NCBI GenBank assembly: GCA_049299895.1
Contig: JBAQYF010000009.1
Coordinates: forward strand, 60,383-124,382
Reading direction: 5' to 3'
Length of the DNA: 64,000 nucleotides
DNA from: CAIYYO01 sp049299895
Lineage (GTDB): Archaea > Altiarchaeota > Altiarchaeia > IMC4 > QMZM01
Part shown: piece by piece, positions 44,778-53,326 of the stretch
Layout: every line of letters begins with the position of its first letter
Numbering within the stretch: the first letter of the stretch is position 1
The notes under the pieces: model-generated
What the model saw: the letters and a program-made list of their open reading frames with translations, nothing else
Database searches by the model: none
Told to the model about the DNA's origin: nothing
Position numbers and translations under genes: made by a program

Positions 44778-44921
44778 TTTGCTATAATTTTTGCTATAAT
44801 ATGTGATTTTTAGATTAGTCTATTTGTTTGAATAGTATAAAACCTTTATTAAAACGTGGTTCTAGAACTGTGTCAGGACTAGAGAAAGGCATCAATCTAA
44901 TACTTTAAAAAAGTTTTTTCC

Positions 44922-45266
44922 CTATTTGAAAACATCCCTGATGTCGGGCCTGACAAGATACAACATAGTATAAGCGTATACCAGAGAATTCAATATCAGA
45001 ATTATCGGGTCTATTATCTGATATAGAAAAAAGGAAGAAAATAAAAAAAAACATATTCCGATTTTTGCAGCCTTAAGCGCGCCCTTTCTTGTGGTCCACA
45101 ATAGATACGCAAGGATCGGATGAGCCAAGCCGTATGCCGTAGCCAGGATAACCAGGAGAGAGATGTTCTGCCCGGTCCCGAGACTGAGGTATACGCCTAT
45201 CAAACCAAGGGCTCCGGTTCCCACCAGAGCCAGGGCCGATAGCAATAGCTCAAAAGGCTTCTTCAT
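44922..45266 (-). CDS. Small four-helix membrane protein
   Basis: 114 residues with four hydrophobic segments (about 8-28, 36-56, 66-86, 88-105) and a soluble tail (VRPDIRDVFK). Family not recognised. It follows pgk by one base and is probably on the same message. Nothing catalytic is seen. Confidence 0.6.
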   Translation of the reverse strand: MKKPFELLLSALALVGTGALGLIGVYLSLGTGQNISLLVILATAYGLAHPILAYLLWTTRKGALKAAKIGICFFLFSSFFLYQIIDPIILILNSLVYAYTMLYLVRPDIRDVFK

Positions 45267-45267
45267 A

Positions 45268-46482
45268 TTATTTTTTCTTGCGCAATATCTCCACCGCCGG
45301 CAGTTTGTATCCTGCTAGCAGGCTGATGGATGCGCCTCCTCCGCTGCTTATGTGCGTTATCTTGTCTTCCAGATTCAATTCCTTCGCAGCGGCCACCAGG
45401 TGTCCTCCGCCGACTATCGCGTATGCCTTCGAGTTCCCGACTTCTTTCATCACTTCGATGGTTCCGATCGCGAATTTCTTGTCTTCGAAGAGGCCGAGCG
45501 CGCCTTTTGCGTATATCGTTCCTGCCTTCCTAACTATCTCTTTGTATTTCTCGATAGTCTGGCTTCCTATGTCTTTTATCGCGAATCTTGTGGGCAGGCT
45601 GCTTACGGGTATCTCGGTTCTTTTCCCGTCGGCATCGACGGCAAGATCAACCGGCAGTATTATCCTGCCTTCGTATTTGGCCAGGAGCGCCTTTGCGACG
45701 TCTATCTGCTCTATCATCTTCTTTCCGCGGATGAACTCTATGTTCGGGTCTCCAATCCTGTAGTTCTTCGCGGCAAGGAATATGTTTGCGACCAGTCCCC
45801 CGGTCAGTATGTAGTCTATCCCGTTCTCAAGTGCCTTCTCTATTGCCTTGAACGAGTCGTCGGCCTTCGTTCCTCCAAGGATGAATGCGACCGGTTTCTT
45901 CGGCTTCTTCAGTATGTCATCAATCGTGCGTATCTCTTTTTCCATCAGCCTTCCTGCGACGGACGGCATGACCACCGGGAATCCGACTAGCGTCGGCTGG
46001 CTCCTGTGAGCCGTAGAGAACGCATCGCTTACGTAGACGTCTGCAACGGATTTGAGCTTCTGCACGAGTATCGTCGTTGCCTGCGCGTCTGCGGGCCTGT
46101 CCATGTTCTCCTCTGAATAGAACCGGACGTTCTCAAGGAGTATTATCTCCCCTTCCTTCATCTTCTTTATCTCTGCGAGGGCGTAGGAAGAAAATATGCT
46201 GTCAACGTATTTGACCTTGTATCCTGTTATCTCGGAAAGCTTTGTCGCATGCTTCTCAAGAGGCGTAAAATCCGGGTCCCCCGGCCTGCCCTGGTGGGCC
46301 ATTATAACTATCTTTGCCTTCTTCCTGACCAGTTCGTCTATGGTGTCCCTGTGTGACCGGAACCTCCTGTCGTCTAACGGTTCCCCGGTCTTCGGATCCA
46401 TCGGGGTGTTTACGTCTATCCTCAACAGCACGGTCTTTCCCTTAAACTCGTAATCGTTCAACGTCGGAATGTCTTTTAGCAT
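45268..46482 (-). CDS. pgk: Phosphoglycerate kinase
   Basis: 404 residues, normal length. VLLRIDVNTPMDPKTGEPLDDRRF (substrate loop), AHQGRPGDPDF, LLENVRFYSEEN, YVSDAFSTAHRSQPTLVGFP, FILGGTKADDSF (nucleotide domain), AIVGGGHLVAAAKEL and SSGGGASISLLAG. Archaeal-type spacing. Divergent from the ACT regulator across a 69-base AT-rich gap that must hold both promoters. Confidence 0.95.
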   Translation of the reverse strand: MLKDIPTLNDYEFKGKTVLLRIDVNTPMDPKTGEPLDDRRFRSHRDTIDELVRKKAKIVIMAHQGRPGDPDFTPLEKHATKLSEITGYKVKYVDSIFSSYALAEIKKMKEGEIILLENVRFYSEENMDRPADAQATTILVQKLKSVADVYVSDAFSTAHRSQPTLVGFPVVMPSVAGRLMEKEIRTIDDILKKPKKPVAFILGGTKADDSFKAIEKALENGIDYILTGGLVANIFLAAKNYRIGDPNIEFIRGKKMIEQIDVAKALLAKYEGRIILPVDLAVDADGKRTEIPVSSLPTRFAIKDIGSQTIEKYKEIVRKAGTIYAKGALGLFEDKKFAIGTIEVMKEVGNSKAYAIVGGGHLVAAAKELNLEDKITHISSGGGASISLLAGYKLPAVEILRKKK

Positions 46483-46551
46483 TTTCTTTCCTCTCCTATT
46501 TTACTTTTTAAATTGTGTTTGAATAATAATTTAGAACATCCCGTAATTAAT

Positions 46552-47049
46552 ATGTTAAATCTCGAAGAGGTATTCCCAAGAAAAAAATCCCAGCGCCTGG
46601 TCGCAGAATTCCTCCTGCAGAAAGGGATAAGAGTCTCCCCAGACGGAGGATTCTACGTGGGCGACATAGACGTCTCAAGCGCCTCGATAGCGCGCTCGCT
46701 GGACCTTGACAGAAGAGTCGTCACGGAGGCTGCGGACGCGATAGCCAAAAATCCGCGCCTAATGAGGATATTCGGAAAACTCAACTCCACGCTCGTTCTA
46801 AAAGACGTCGCATCAGAACTGGGCTTCGGCGCAATAGAACTGACCGTAAAAGACCCCTCATCAAAAGGCATAATCGCGGGCGTTGCAAAGATCATCGCCG
46901 ACGCGGACGTAAGCGTAAGGCAGATTACTACGAGCGATCCGATGTTCTCGAACGTGATGACCGTCGTTACGGAAAAACCGATACCCCGAGAGCTTATAGA
47001 CAGAATACTTGCTCTCCCGGGCGTTGAAAAAGTAATAATAATAAACTGA
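46552..47049 (+). CDS. HTH-ACT regulator of amino acid metabolism (COG2150 type)
   Basis: 165 residues from ATG 46552. An N-terminal helix-turn-helix part (QRLVAEFLLQKGIRVSPDG, ASIARSLDLDRRVVTEAADAI) is followed by an ACT domain (LTVKDPSSKGIIAGVAKIIA, VSVRQITTSDPMFSNV, LPGVEKVIIIN). ACT domains bind amino acids, so this protein probably senses one and controls transcription. TATA-like TAATAATTTA about 25 bases upstream suggests a leaderless message. No target is evident; it sits beside pgk. Confidence 0.82.
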   Translation: MLNLEEVFPRKKSQRLVAEFLLQKGIRVSPDGGFYVGDIDVSSASIARSLDLDRRVVTEAADAIAKNPRLMRIFGKLNSTLVLKDVASELGFGAIELTVKDPSSKGIIAGVAKIIADADVSVRQITTSDPMFSNVMTVVTEKPIPRELIDRILALPGVEKVIIIN

Positions 47050-47064
47050 TTCCCCTTCCCGGGA

Positions 47065-47379
47065 TTAGCAGCACTTCTTGAGATATTTGCAGCAATCCTG
47101 TTGTGTCACGAGGCCTACAAGCTTCGGTAACCTTGTCTGGCACGTCTGCGCCTTGTCCGCGGCGTTGCACGCCGTTACCTGCAGCTCCGAGAGCGGCACA
47201 TTCTCCTGGGTCACTCCCGTCGGCGTGGTGGCAACGGTGGTCTGTGTTTCCTCTGCGCGGGTAGTGGGAGTGATTGACGGCGTACCCTTGGGCCCCAGAC
47301 TATCCAGGGCGAAGAACCCCATCAACACGACTGCGACTACCAAAACTATTGCTATGTTTTTGTTTTCCATTTTTTTCAC
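47065..47379 (-). CDS. Small membrane-anchored Cys-rich protein
   Basis: 104 residues: N-terminal anchor (IAIVLVVAVVLMGFFAL), Thr/Pro linker, and a short C-terminal domain PLSELQVTACNAADKAQTC..RLPKL...DCCKYLKKCC with six Cys. Clearly paralogous to the 48501 protein. Last gene of the seven-gene exported operon. The tight Cys spacing suggests a disulfide knot or substrate of the CxxC proteins nearby (inference). Confidence 0.72.
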   Translation of the reverse strand: MKKMENKNIAIVLVVAVVLMGFFALDSLGPKGTPSITPTTRAEETQTTVATTPTGVTQENVPLSELQVTACNAADKAQTCQTRLPKLVGLVTQQDCCKYLKKCC

Positions 47380-47424
47380 TTAAGCCTCATATATGATATT
47401 TTTTCCGTTGTATAAAAGCGTTTA

Positions 47425-48498
47425 TCAACAATAAGTCGTATCCGTTGCGAGTATGGCATCTCCATATGGTCCGTCCATGCATCTCTGCTGGGCGCTGTTG
47501 CAGTGCCCTATCTTCGTTCCGTCCGAGCAGTTCGTGTTCGTCCCGTAGTACGTGCAGTACTGCGCGGAGTAGCATGCCCAGTGGGGGCCGTATATGGTCT
47601 CGCAGTCGTCGTTCGTTGAGCATTCCACGGGGGTGTTGCAGCAGCCTGTTGCCGTGTTGCATGTAACCCCTCCTGCTTTTCCGAACATGCTCACGCAGTC
47701 GCTGTCCGCAGTGCACTGGTTTCCTTGGAGCGTGCATGTCGCCCCGAAAGACGGGCATACGTAGCATGCCCCGTTCTCGGCGATGCATTGCCGGTCCGAG
47801 CGGCATCCTGCGAGCGTAGTCGTCGTGGTGCTTGTCGTTGTGGTGACCTGCGGCGGTACGCAGCACTTGAAGGATGGATTACATATCCAGTTGGATGCGT
47901 ATTTGCCGCAATCCGCGTCCACAGCGCATTGGTTGGTCTCGTAGACGCAGTCCTGCCCTGCTTTCTGGCAGGCCTGGCACGGCCCCTTTGTCAGGTAGCA
48001 TTGCTTGTTCGAGTAGCAGTTCGCCGTAGGCTCCTCGCCGCAGCAGTAGTCCCCGCAGCATCCTGCGGCGCAGTTCTTGGTTGCTTTCCACTGCTTGGTC
48101 ATCCCTGCCTGTACGGTGTCGCATACTCCCTGCACCTGGTGGCAGCAGCAGACGTCGCCCGTCGCCTGGCAGGCGGTATTTACATCGCATACGCAGGGGG
48201 CTTCATTCATGTCCAATATGGTCCGAATCTGCCTGCCTGAATTTGCGCCCTTCTGCCAGAGAAAGTCGGATAGTTCCGCCCTGGTGGTTAGATAATACTC
48301 TATCAGGTCCAGGACGTTGTTCTTGGAATCCGTCAACTGCGATGTTCCCATGTCTGCCGACAGATATACCTTGTATGTATTAAAATAAGCGTTGAGGTAT
48401 TCATCTTCTGTGATGAAACCGATACCTGCGAAACAACTCATCGATAATGTTAAAAAAATCGCCACCAATGCAAAAACTATGTTTTTTCCTTTTTTCAT
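47425..48498 (-). CDS. Secreted Cys-rich protein
   Basis: 357 residues. Signal peptide (IVFALVAIFLTLSMSCFAGIG), a 70-residue helical region (DEYLNAYFNTYKVYLSADMG), then over 40 Cys in modules such as CVCDVNTACQATGDVCCCHQ, CAAGCCGDYCCGEEP, CYLTKGPCQACQKAGQDC, repeated after a Thr tract as CIAENGACYVCPSFGATC. No membrane anchor at the end, so it may be released or held by partners. Two bases after the 48501 gene. Confidence 0.72.
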   Translation of the reverse strand: MKKGKNIVFALVAIFLTLSMSCFAGIGFITEDEYLNAYFNTYKVYLSADMGTSQLTDSKNNVLDLIEYYLTTRAELSDFLWQKGANSGRQIRTILDMNEAPCVCDVNTACQATGDVCCCHQVQGVCDTVQAGMTKQWKATKNCAAGCCGDYCCGEEPTANCYSNKQCYLTKGPCQACQKAGQDCVYETNQCAVDADCGKYASNWICNPSFKCCVPPQVTTTTSTTTTTLAGCRSDRQCIAENGACYVCPSFGATCTLQGNQCTADSDCVSMFGKAGGVTCNTATGCCNTPVECSTNDDCETIYGPHWACYSAQYCTYYGTNTNCSDGTKIGHCNSAQQRCMDGPYGDAILATDTTYC

Positions 48499-48500
48499 TT

Positions 48501-48770
48501 TTAACCTCTATTTTGACAGCATTTCCCCAAATAGCTGCAACAGTCTTCGGGGGATATTAGATTGAGCTTGGGAAGCTTAGTCAAACACGTCCCGCTCCTG
48601 TCCGCGGCATTACAGGCCGTAAGCTCGAAATCCGAAAGAGGAGTTACCGGCTCATTCTTATCATTGGAGCCCGCCTCTTCCATGTCGTTTTTCAGCATAA
48701 AATAATATAAAAGGATAATCACTAAAGCGCCTAAAATGACGATTGCGACGGCGACTTTTTTGTTATTCAT
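48501..48770 (-). CDS. Small membrane-anchored Cys-rich protein
   Basis: 89 residues: anchor (VAVAIVILGALVIILLYYF), short acidic linker, then PLSDFELTACNAADRSGTC..KLPKL...DCCSYLGKCC, the same domain as the 47065 protein. Six Cys in a conserved pattern. Likely extracellular face. The pair brackets the 357-residue Cys-rich gene. Confidence 0.72.
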   Translation of the reverse strand: MNNKKVAVAIVILGALVIILLYYFMLKNDMEEAGSNDKNEPVTPLSDFELTACNAADRSGTCLTKLPKLNLISPEDCCSYLGKCCQNRG

Positions 48771-48809
48771 TTTCCCTGATAAATATTTTGTACATGCTTA
48801 TTAATAATG

Positions 48810-49499
48810 TTATTTGCAGCAATTCGCATATCCCTGATCGCAGCAGCACTTGGTAAAACCGGTCCCCAGTATATCGTCCAGGTCGGGTATGCCGTTTGCG
48901 GGGCCTATGGGATTCAGGCTGGCAATGTCGACGAGGCACGTTCTGTGCAGGTCTCCTTTCTGGCACGGGTTCTTTGTCCCGTATATAGAATACGGGTTAT
49001 TGGGATCATCGCACGATCCCAGAGTCGTTGTAGTCGTACTGCTCGTCGTGGATGCTACTGTGGTGGTCGTTCCGTTTGTCGTCGTAGTCGGGCCGGTGGT
49101 AGGAACCGACGTGGGTGTCACCACCCGGGTAGTGGCCGGGAAGAGCTCGCTGCATGAATCGATGTCCAAAGCACCTATATTGCTCCCGGAAACCAGGTAG
49201 TTGACTACCTGCACGGAGACTGCTATCACCGCAAGGAGGCATAGGACCCTTATTATCATGTTCTTGGCCTCGTTTCTGTCGTACACGTCCTCGGAAGACA
49301 TATACTTTAGGCCCGCGACCATTATCAGAAGTGCTGCGACCCCAACCGCGAGGATCTGTAGCACGCGCAGAGCTATGCATAACGTGCGGTTCCATTCCGC
49401 TTTCAGGACGTCTGTCCTGGAAGGCTGCGTGGTCGTAGACGCGATGGATGAAACGATCAGCAGCATCAAGCCAAGCACGATGAACGTGTTTTTTCTCAT
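48810..49499 (-). CDS. VirB2-like pilin with Cys-rich tail
   Basis: 229 residues. Signal (FIVLGLMLLIVSSIAS), then the two-helix pilin core: LCIALRVLQILAVGVAALLIMVAGLKYM in one helix, loop SSEDVYDRNEAKN, second helix MIIRVLCLLAVIAVSVQVVNYLV. A Thr-rich linker follows, then a Cys tail different from its paralogues (CQKGDLHRTC, FTKCCCDQGYANCCK) that recalls the DCC..KCC ends of the small proteins. Three bases after the 49503 paralogue. Confidence 0.68.
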   Translation of the reverse strand: MRKNTFIVLGLMLLIVSSIASTTTQPSRTDVLKAEWNRTLCIALRVLQILAVGVAALLIMVAGLKYMSSEDVYDRNEAKNMIIRVLCLLAVIAVSVQVVNYLVSGSNIGALDIDSCSELFPATTRVVTPTSVPTTGPTTTTNGTTTTVASTTSSTTTTTLGSCDDPNNPYSIYGTKNPCQKGDLHRTCLVDIASLNPIGPANGIPDLDDILGTGFTKCCCDQGYANCCK

Positions 49500-49502
49500 T
49501 TT

Positions 49503-50366
49503 TTATGAACATATTGTGTAATAACTGTGGCCCGGAACCTCTATAAGGTCGCATTCATATATGCTCCTCAGTTGAGGGAATGTCTTGCAGCCGCTTTCCT
49601 TCTTTCCGCCGGCAGGATAAGACCAGCAGGGAATAAGGCCTCCTCCTGAGCCGCAAGGAGAATTGGCCGGGTTCGGATCAATGGTTAAAATACTATCATA
49701 AACGTTCTTCCCGTTTCCCACGTCTGCGCCCACTTCCGCATAGAACAAGCTCTTCTGCAGGATACAGTAATGGCAGTTATGATCCGTATAAAAAATCCCC
49801 TTAGCGTTTATGCAGGATGCAAGATTCTCTGCGGTTAGCAGTTTTCCAGGGGGTATCGTGCTCGTTGTCGTAGTGCTGGTAGAAGTGCCTCCGCCGCCGG
49901 TCGTCGTAGTGGTAGTGCCGGATCCAAAGGTCGTAGTGGTGGTTCCTCCGCCTCCTCCACCCCCGTTTGAAACGAAGCATTTACAGGATTGCTCGAAGGG
50001 GACTATCTTTGTATTAGTTACAAGGAGGTCTACCAGAGGACAGGCGATAAAGACCAGGACCATTCCTGTGAGCGCGTAGCCTATCATCTTCTTGGCGTTG
50101 TCCGCCTTGGATGGATCGTCCTGCGCCCCCATATACTTCAATCCCGCGAACATTATCACCAGAGCGGCGATTGCGCCTGCGACCATCAAAACGAGGTTGA
50201 AGAGGGTGCAGACGACTTCGTTCACCCGTTTCTCGATTGCCTTCCCGGGGTCCGTGACGTTGAGCGTGGTCGTGGTCCCGTAGGCGTATGTTGAAAATGC
50301 GGAGAACATAATGGATGCGATGAAAAAAAGGGATAATCCTGTAATGGTTTTTTTTGAGGATGCCAT
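49503..50366 (-). CDS. VirB2-like pilin fused to thioredoxin-like CxxC domain
   Basis: 287 residues from ATG 50366 (a 50420 start would overlap the upstream gene). Signal up to AYG (about 30), pilin core (CTLFNLVLMVAGAIAALVIMF, loop GAQDDPSKADNAKK, IGYALTGMVLVFIACPLVDLL), Gly/Thr linker (134-170), then a Trx-like domain with CHYC at 198-201, IPCWSYPAGGKKESGCKTFPQL and CDLIEVPGHSYYTIC. The loop with DDP and spaced Lys/Ala is the VirB2/TrbC signature. Pilus assembly has not been shown; no VirB4-type ATPase lies in the window. Confidence 0.72.
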   Translation of the reverse strand: MASSKKTITGLSLFFIASIMFSAFSTYAYGTTTTLNVTDPGKAIEKRVNEVVCTLFNLVLMVAGAIAALVIMFAGLKYMGAQDDPSKADNAKKMIGYALTGMVLVFIACPLVDLLVTNTKIVPFEQSCKCFVSNGGGGGGGTTTTTFGSGTTTTTTGGGGTSTSTTTTSTIPPGKLLTAENLASCINAKGIFYTDHNCHYCILQKSLFYAEVGADVGNGKNVYDSILTIDPNPANSPCGSGGGLIPCWSYPAGGKKESGCKTFPQLRSIYECDLIEVPGHSYYTICS

Positions 50367-50392
50367 GTCCGTTCCCGCGGGGGAGTTTTTTT

Positions 50393-51256
50393 TTATTGCC
50401 CGCCCCTTTCCTGTTTCCACTTGAGGAATTCCTCTTTTTCCTCCTCTATCTTCCGGGACTGGGCTTTCTTGTAACCGAGAAAGACCATCGCTGCCACCAG
50501 CACAAGGCCTATCCCGAGATACGGAAGATAAGACGACATATCCCCTGCGCTGCAGTCCTTATCCTGCTCTTTGGCGCAATCCGGGTCGCATACGCCGTCG
50601 GATAATCCGTCGCAGTAGGCGTCGGACGATCCCGAGGGACAATCCAGGGGGCAGTTCATGTAACTCTCTATTCCCTTCTCGCAGTTCCTGTCGTTATTGC
50701 AGACGCAGTCCGCATCATCAGTTCTTCCGCAATCCGGGTCGCACACGGCGTCTTTGACGGCATCGCAGGATCCGTCCGCCCCGCCGGATATGCAATCCAG
50801 CGGGCAGCTTTGATAGTTCTCGCCGCCGTCGCACAGGCCGTTTCCGCACTCTGCTTTAATCTCTTCGTTCACTCTTATGATGGGTATATTCTGGATTGAC
50901 AGTACGTTGTCGTTTACGTCTATCAGTTTGACCTGGGCTCCTGTCTCAACAGCGAACTCGGCGGTGGAGACAATGGATCCTGTGAATCTCTGGCCCGGTT
51001 CGAGGGTTACCTCTTTGAGTATGCAGCCCGGGGTCTTGCTCGTCGGCGGATCGTATGTGACCATGCATTTGTATGTCACATTCTTGTCTGTCGGGTTATT
51101 CACCTCATAGTTCAGGACTAATTCTTCTCCTGGAGCATAGCTCTTTTTAGACATCGATACGTTGAATGATATATCTTCGGCGAGAGCGGGAACAGAACAG
51201 GCTATCAAGGTTAATGCGATCAATCCCAAAACCGGCCATTTTTTGCTGTTTTTCAT
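50393..51256 (-). CDS. Exported Ig-like / Cys-rich protein with C-terminal anchor
   Basis: 287 residues. Signal (LGLIALTLIACSVPALA), an Ig-like domain (FNVSMSKKSYAPGEELVLNYEVNN, QRFTGSIVSTAEFAV), then Cys modules CGNGLCDGGENYQSCPLDC, AVCDPDCGRTDDADCVC, and DGVCDPDC (a Ca-binding type common in archaeal surface proteins), a membrane helix and a Lys/Glu-rich cytosolic tail. Twelve bases after the pilin at 51269. Confidence 0.72.
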   Translation of the reverse strand: MKNSKKWPVLGLIALTLIACSVPALAEDISFNVSMSKKSYAPGEELVLNYEVNNPTDKNVTYKCMVTYDPPTSKTPGCILKEVTLEPGQRFTGSIVSTAEFAVETGAQVKLIDVNDNVLSIQNIPIIRVNEEIKAECGNGLCDGGENYQSCPLDCISGGADGSCDAVKDAVCDPDCGRTDDADCVCNNDRNCEKGIESYMNCPLDCPSGSSDAYCDGLSDGVCDPDCAKEQDKDCSAGDMSSYLPYLGIGLVLVAAMVFLGYKKAQSRKIEEEKEEFLKWKQERGGQ

Positions 51257-51268
51257 TGTTTTATTTAA

Positions 51269-51997
51269 TCAACATGTCTGATAAGTATGCCCTTTAACCG
51301 CCACCAGGCCGCAATTGAACATCGCCGGGCCGTTTAGTTCCTTGAAACTATGGCATCCTACTACCCGTTTGCTCCCCCATTCCCAGCGCGGTATGCCTCC
51401 GCTCGGACTCGGTTTGTCGATGCTGTTGTAGGCTGCCTGCCCATCGCTGGCATCATTTTTAAATACTCTTTCCTGGTCTCTGCAGTAGGGGCATGTCGGG
51501 GGATTGGTAATCAGTTTTCCGCCGGCTTTTCTAATGCATTTCGCAAGATTGGTTGCAGTCAGCAGCGTTGCAGGGTCTAACGTCGTAGTAGTGGTCGAGG
51601 TTGTGATTGTAGTCGTTGAGGTGGTTGGTAGCGTAGTTGTGGTGGTTACAGTCGTCGGCGGCGCCCGCGTAGTCGATATCCTCGTGGTCGTCGCAGGTTC
51701 TACTTCCGGCGGTTTAACGTATATTGCCGAGATCACGGCGCCTGCAACCATTATCAATATGAGTGCGAGTATGACGTTTATCATCCCTCTCTTTGCCTCT
51801 TCGCGATCGTTCGGGTTGTCTGCGGTCTTCCACCTGACGGCATGAAGCGTTATCATGAGAGCGGCTAAGCCCGCCGCTATTCCGTATACGAGGTTGTTCA
51901 ATCCGCCCACTGTTTCCAGGATGTTTGCGGCGTAGGCCTGGTATGCGATTGAAAGGATGGTTATCACCAGCCCCATTGCTTTATCCCCTTTTTTCAT
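51269..51997 (-). CDS. VirB2-like pilin fused to thioredoxin-like CxxC domain
   Basis: 242 residues, first gene of the exported operon. Signal (to AYAANI, about 24), pilin core LVYGIAAGLAALMITLHAV, loop KTADNPNDREEAKRG, MINVILALILIMVAGAVISAI; Thr tract (about 103-141); Trx-like part: LLTATNLAKCIRKAGGKL, CPYC at 169-172, GGIPRWEW, VVGCHSFKEL, CGLVAVKGHTYQTC. The C-terminus is close to that of the 39103 pseudogene. An upstream BRE/TATA box is at 52071-52084. Confidence 0.72.
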   Translation of the reverse strand: MKKGDKAMGLVITILSIAYQAYAANILETVGGLNNLVYGIAAGLAALMITLHAVRWKTADNPNDREEAKRGMINVILALILIMVAGAVISAIYVKPPEVEPATTTRISTTRAPPTTVTTTTTLPTTSTTTITTSTTTTTLDPATLLTATNLAKCIRKAGGKLITNPPTCPYCRDQERVFKNDASDGQAAYNSIDKPSPSGGIPRWEWGSKRVVGCHSFKELNGPAMFNCGLVAVKGHTYQTC

Positions 51998-52070
51998 TCT
52001 TACCCCTATTTATGCAAAGCTGGCGTACTACCCAGTCAATACTTCAGTAGATACTTTATTTGCAATTCCT

Positions 52071-52084
52071 TAAATACCTTTCGG
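52071..52084 (-). promoter_or_regulatory. BRE/TATA promoter of the pilin operon
   Basis: Read on the minus strand it is CCGAAAGGTATTTA, BRE plus TATA, about 74 bases before the 51997 start. It is identical over 14 bases to the plus-strand promoter at 52223-52236. The 302-base gap 51998-52299 holds these two elements and otherwise only AT-rich DNA. Confidence 0.65.
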
Positions 52085-52222
52085 TTTTCACATTATTTGC
52101 TGTTTATACTCTCTAAATAAGCAAACTCACACTAGAAACCATCAGGATATCGGGTTTTTTTGGTTTCTTTTGCTGCTATCTGCTTATTGTAACATATAAA
52201 AGTAATCATAAATTAAATGAAA

Positions 52223-52236
52223 CCGAAAGGTATTTA
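52223..52236 (+). promoter_or_regulatory. BRE/TATA promoter of the surface-protein operon
   Basis: CCGAAAGGTATTTA followed by TACC. The start would fall near 52258, about 40 bases before ATG 52300. Mirrors the element at 52071-52084, so the two divergent operons share promoter sequence. Confidence 0.65.
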
Positions 52237-52299
52237 TACCCGGCCAATAAAATAATCAAAATAGGATATTTCTTTAATTACTAAAACTCCGGCGGAAAA

Positions 52300-53247
52300 A
52301 TGAAAATTATCAAGATGAACACAGGTAAGTATCTGATTGCTTCAACAAGCATACTGATAGGCATAGCGGTATTGATGTTTGTTTCTTTTACGGCGACAAG
52401 CGTTTTTTCAGCTAACAATGACCGGTTCAACATGACTGTGGATATCAGCAACGTGGCTCCCACCATCAGCAACACGACAATGCTCTTCAACGACTCTGTT
52501 GGGGGCGCCGGCATATCACTCACGGCTTCGCTGGATACCAACCTGGTATCCTGCAATGCCACGGCGTCTGACGTAAACGGCTGGCAGGACATAGTTTCCG
52601 CATCGGCCAAGTTCTATCACTCCACCAGCAGCGTAGGAGCAACAAACGATAAGAACCTACACTACAGCGCAGTGAACGGAACACTCGGCGTGACAAAATG
52701 TGACATAGGGGCCGGCAGCGCAAACGATGTGCCGATAATATGCCAGATATACTTCGAGCACGAAGCGACGAACGGAACCTGGTACTGCAACATAACCGTA
52801 ACAGACTCCGCATCGGCTACAGGATCGAACTTGACAAGTACTACGGTCTCGGCGCTCGTAGCAATGACGGTCGCAAACAACACGCTCGCCTACGGAAGCA
52901 TGTCTCCCGATACGGATAGCAGCACGCTTATAGCCAACATCACAAATGAAGGGAACGTGCAGATAGGCATCCAGGTAAACGGAACTGCGATGGTATGCAG
53001 CACTACCGGTAATATCCCCCTCACGAACATAAAATATTCCACTACGAACCAGGCATATACTGCGATGAGCACGGCGCTCACAGGAACTGCGGCAACAGTT
53101 AGCGGATTCACCCTGCAGCCTGAAGGGATATCCCCTTTCGTAGAGGATCAAAACGGTACTCTTAACACTTACTGGGCTATCGGAGTACCCGTCGGGGTTA
53201 AAGGTACCTGCGTAGGCAATGTGACTGTTACAGGCATAGCGGTCTAA
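52300..53247 (+). CDS. Secreted surface-layer-like protein
   Basis: 315 residues. Signal (LIASTSILIGIAVLMFVSFTAT), then Thr/Ser/Asn-rich beta-type sequence with many N-x-T/S sites and four or more Cys (CNATASDVNGWQD, IICQIYFEHEATNGTWYCNITVTDS). A C-terminal module (NNTLAYGSMSPDTDSSTLIANITNEGNVQIGIQ) resembles repeats of archaeal surface proteins. No anchor, so it may assemble in a layer or be held by the next two gene products. Followed by a hairpin terminator. The strong promoter fits an abundant protein. Confidence 0.7.
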   Translation: MKIIKMNTGKYLIASTSILIGIAVLMFVSFTATSVFSANNDRFNMTVDISNVAPTISNTTMLFNDSVGGAGISLTASLDTNLVSCNATASDVNGWQDIVSASAKFYHSTSSVGATNDKNLHYSAVNGTLGVTKCDIGAGSANDVPIICQIYFEHEATNGTWYCNITVTDSASATGSNLTSTTVSALVAMTVANNTLAYGSMSPDTDSSTLIANITNEGNVQIGIQVNGTAMVCSTTGNIPLTNIKYSTTNQAYTAMSTALTGTAATVSGFTLQPEGISPFVEDQNGTLNTYWAIGVPVGVKGTCVGNVTVTGIAV

Positions 53248-53252
53248 GGAGC

Positions 53253-53300
53253 GAAGGCAAATGCCTTCTATATTTTCTTATTTTCTTTATTTTTAAGCTT
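53253..53300 (+). terminator. Hairpin plus T-rich terminator
   Basis: GAAGGCA-aa-TGCCTTC (53253-53268), a perfect seven-pair stem, followed by T-rich DNA to 53300. Would make the surface-protein message monocistronic or partly so. Confidence 0.6.
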
Positions 53301-53326
53301 TTTTCTCTAAGTATAATAGACTGATA

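Noticed and set aside
47387..47866. Minus-strand frame overlapping the 47425 gene in another frame
   Set aside because: Arg/His-rich translation typical of a shifted frame of a Cys-rich gene.
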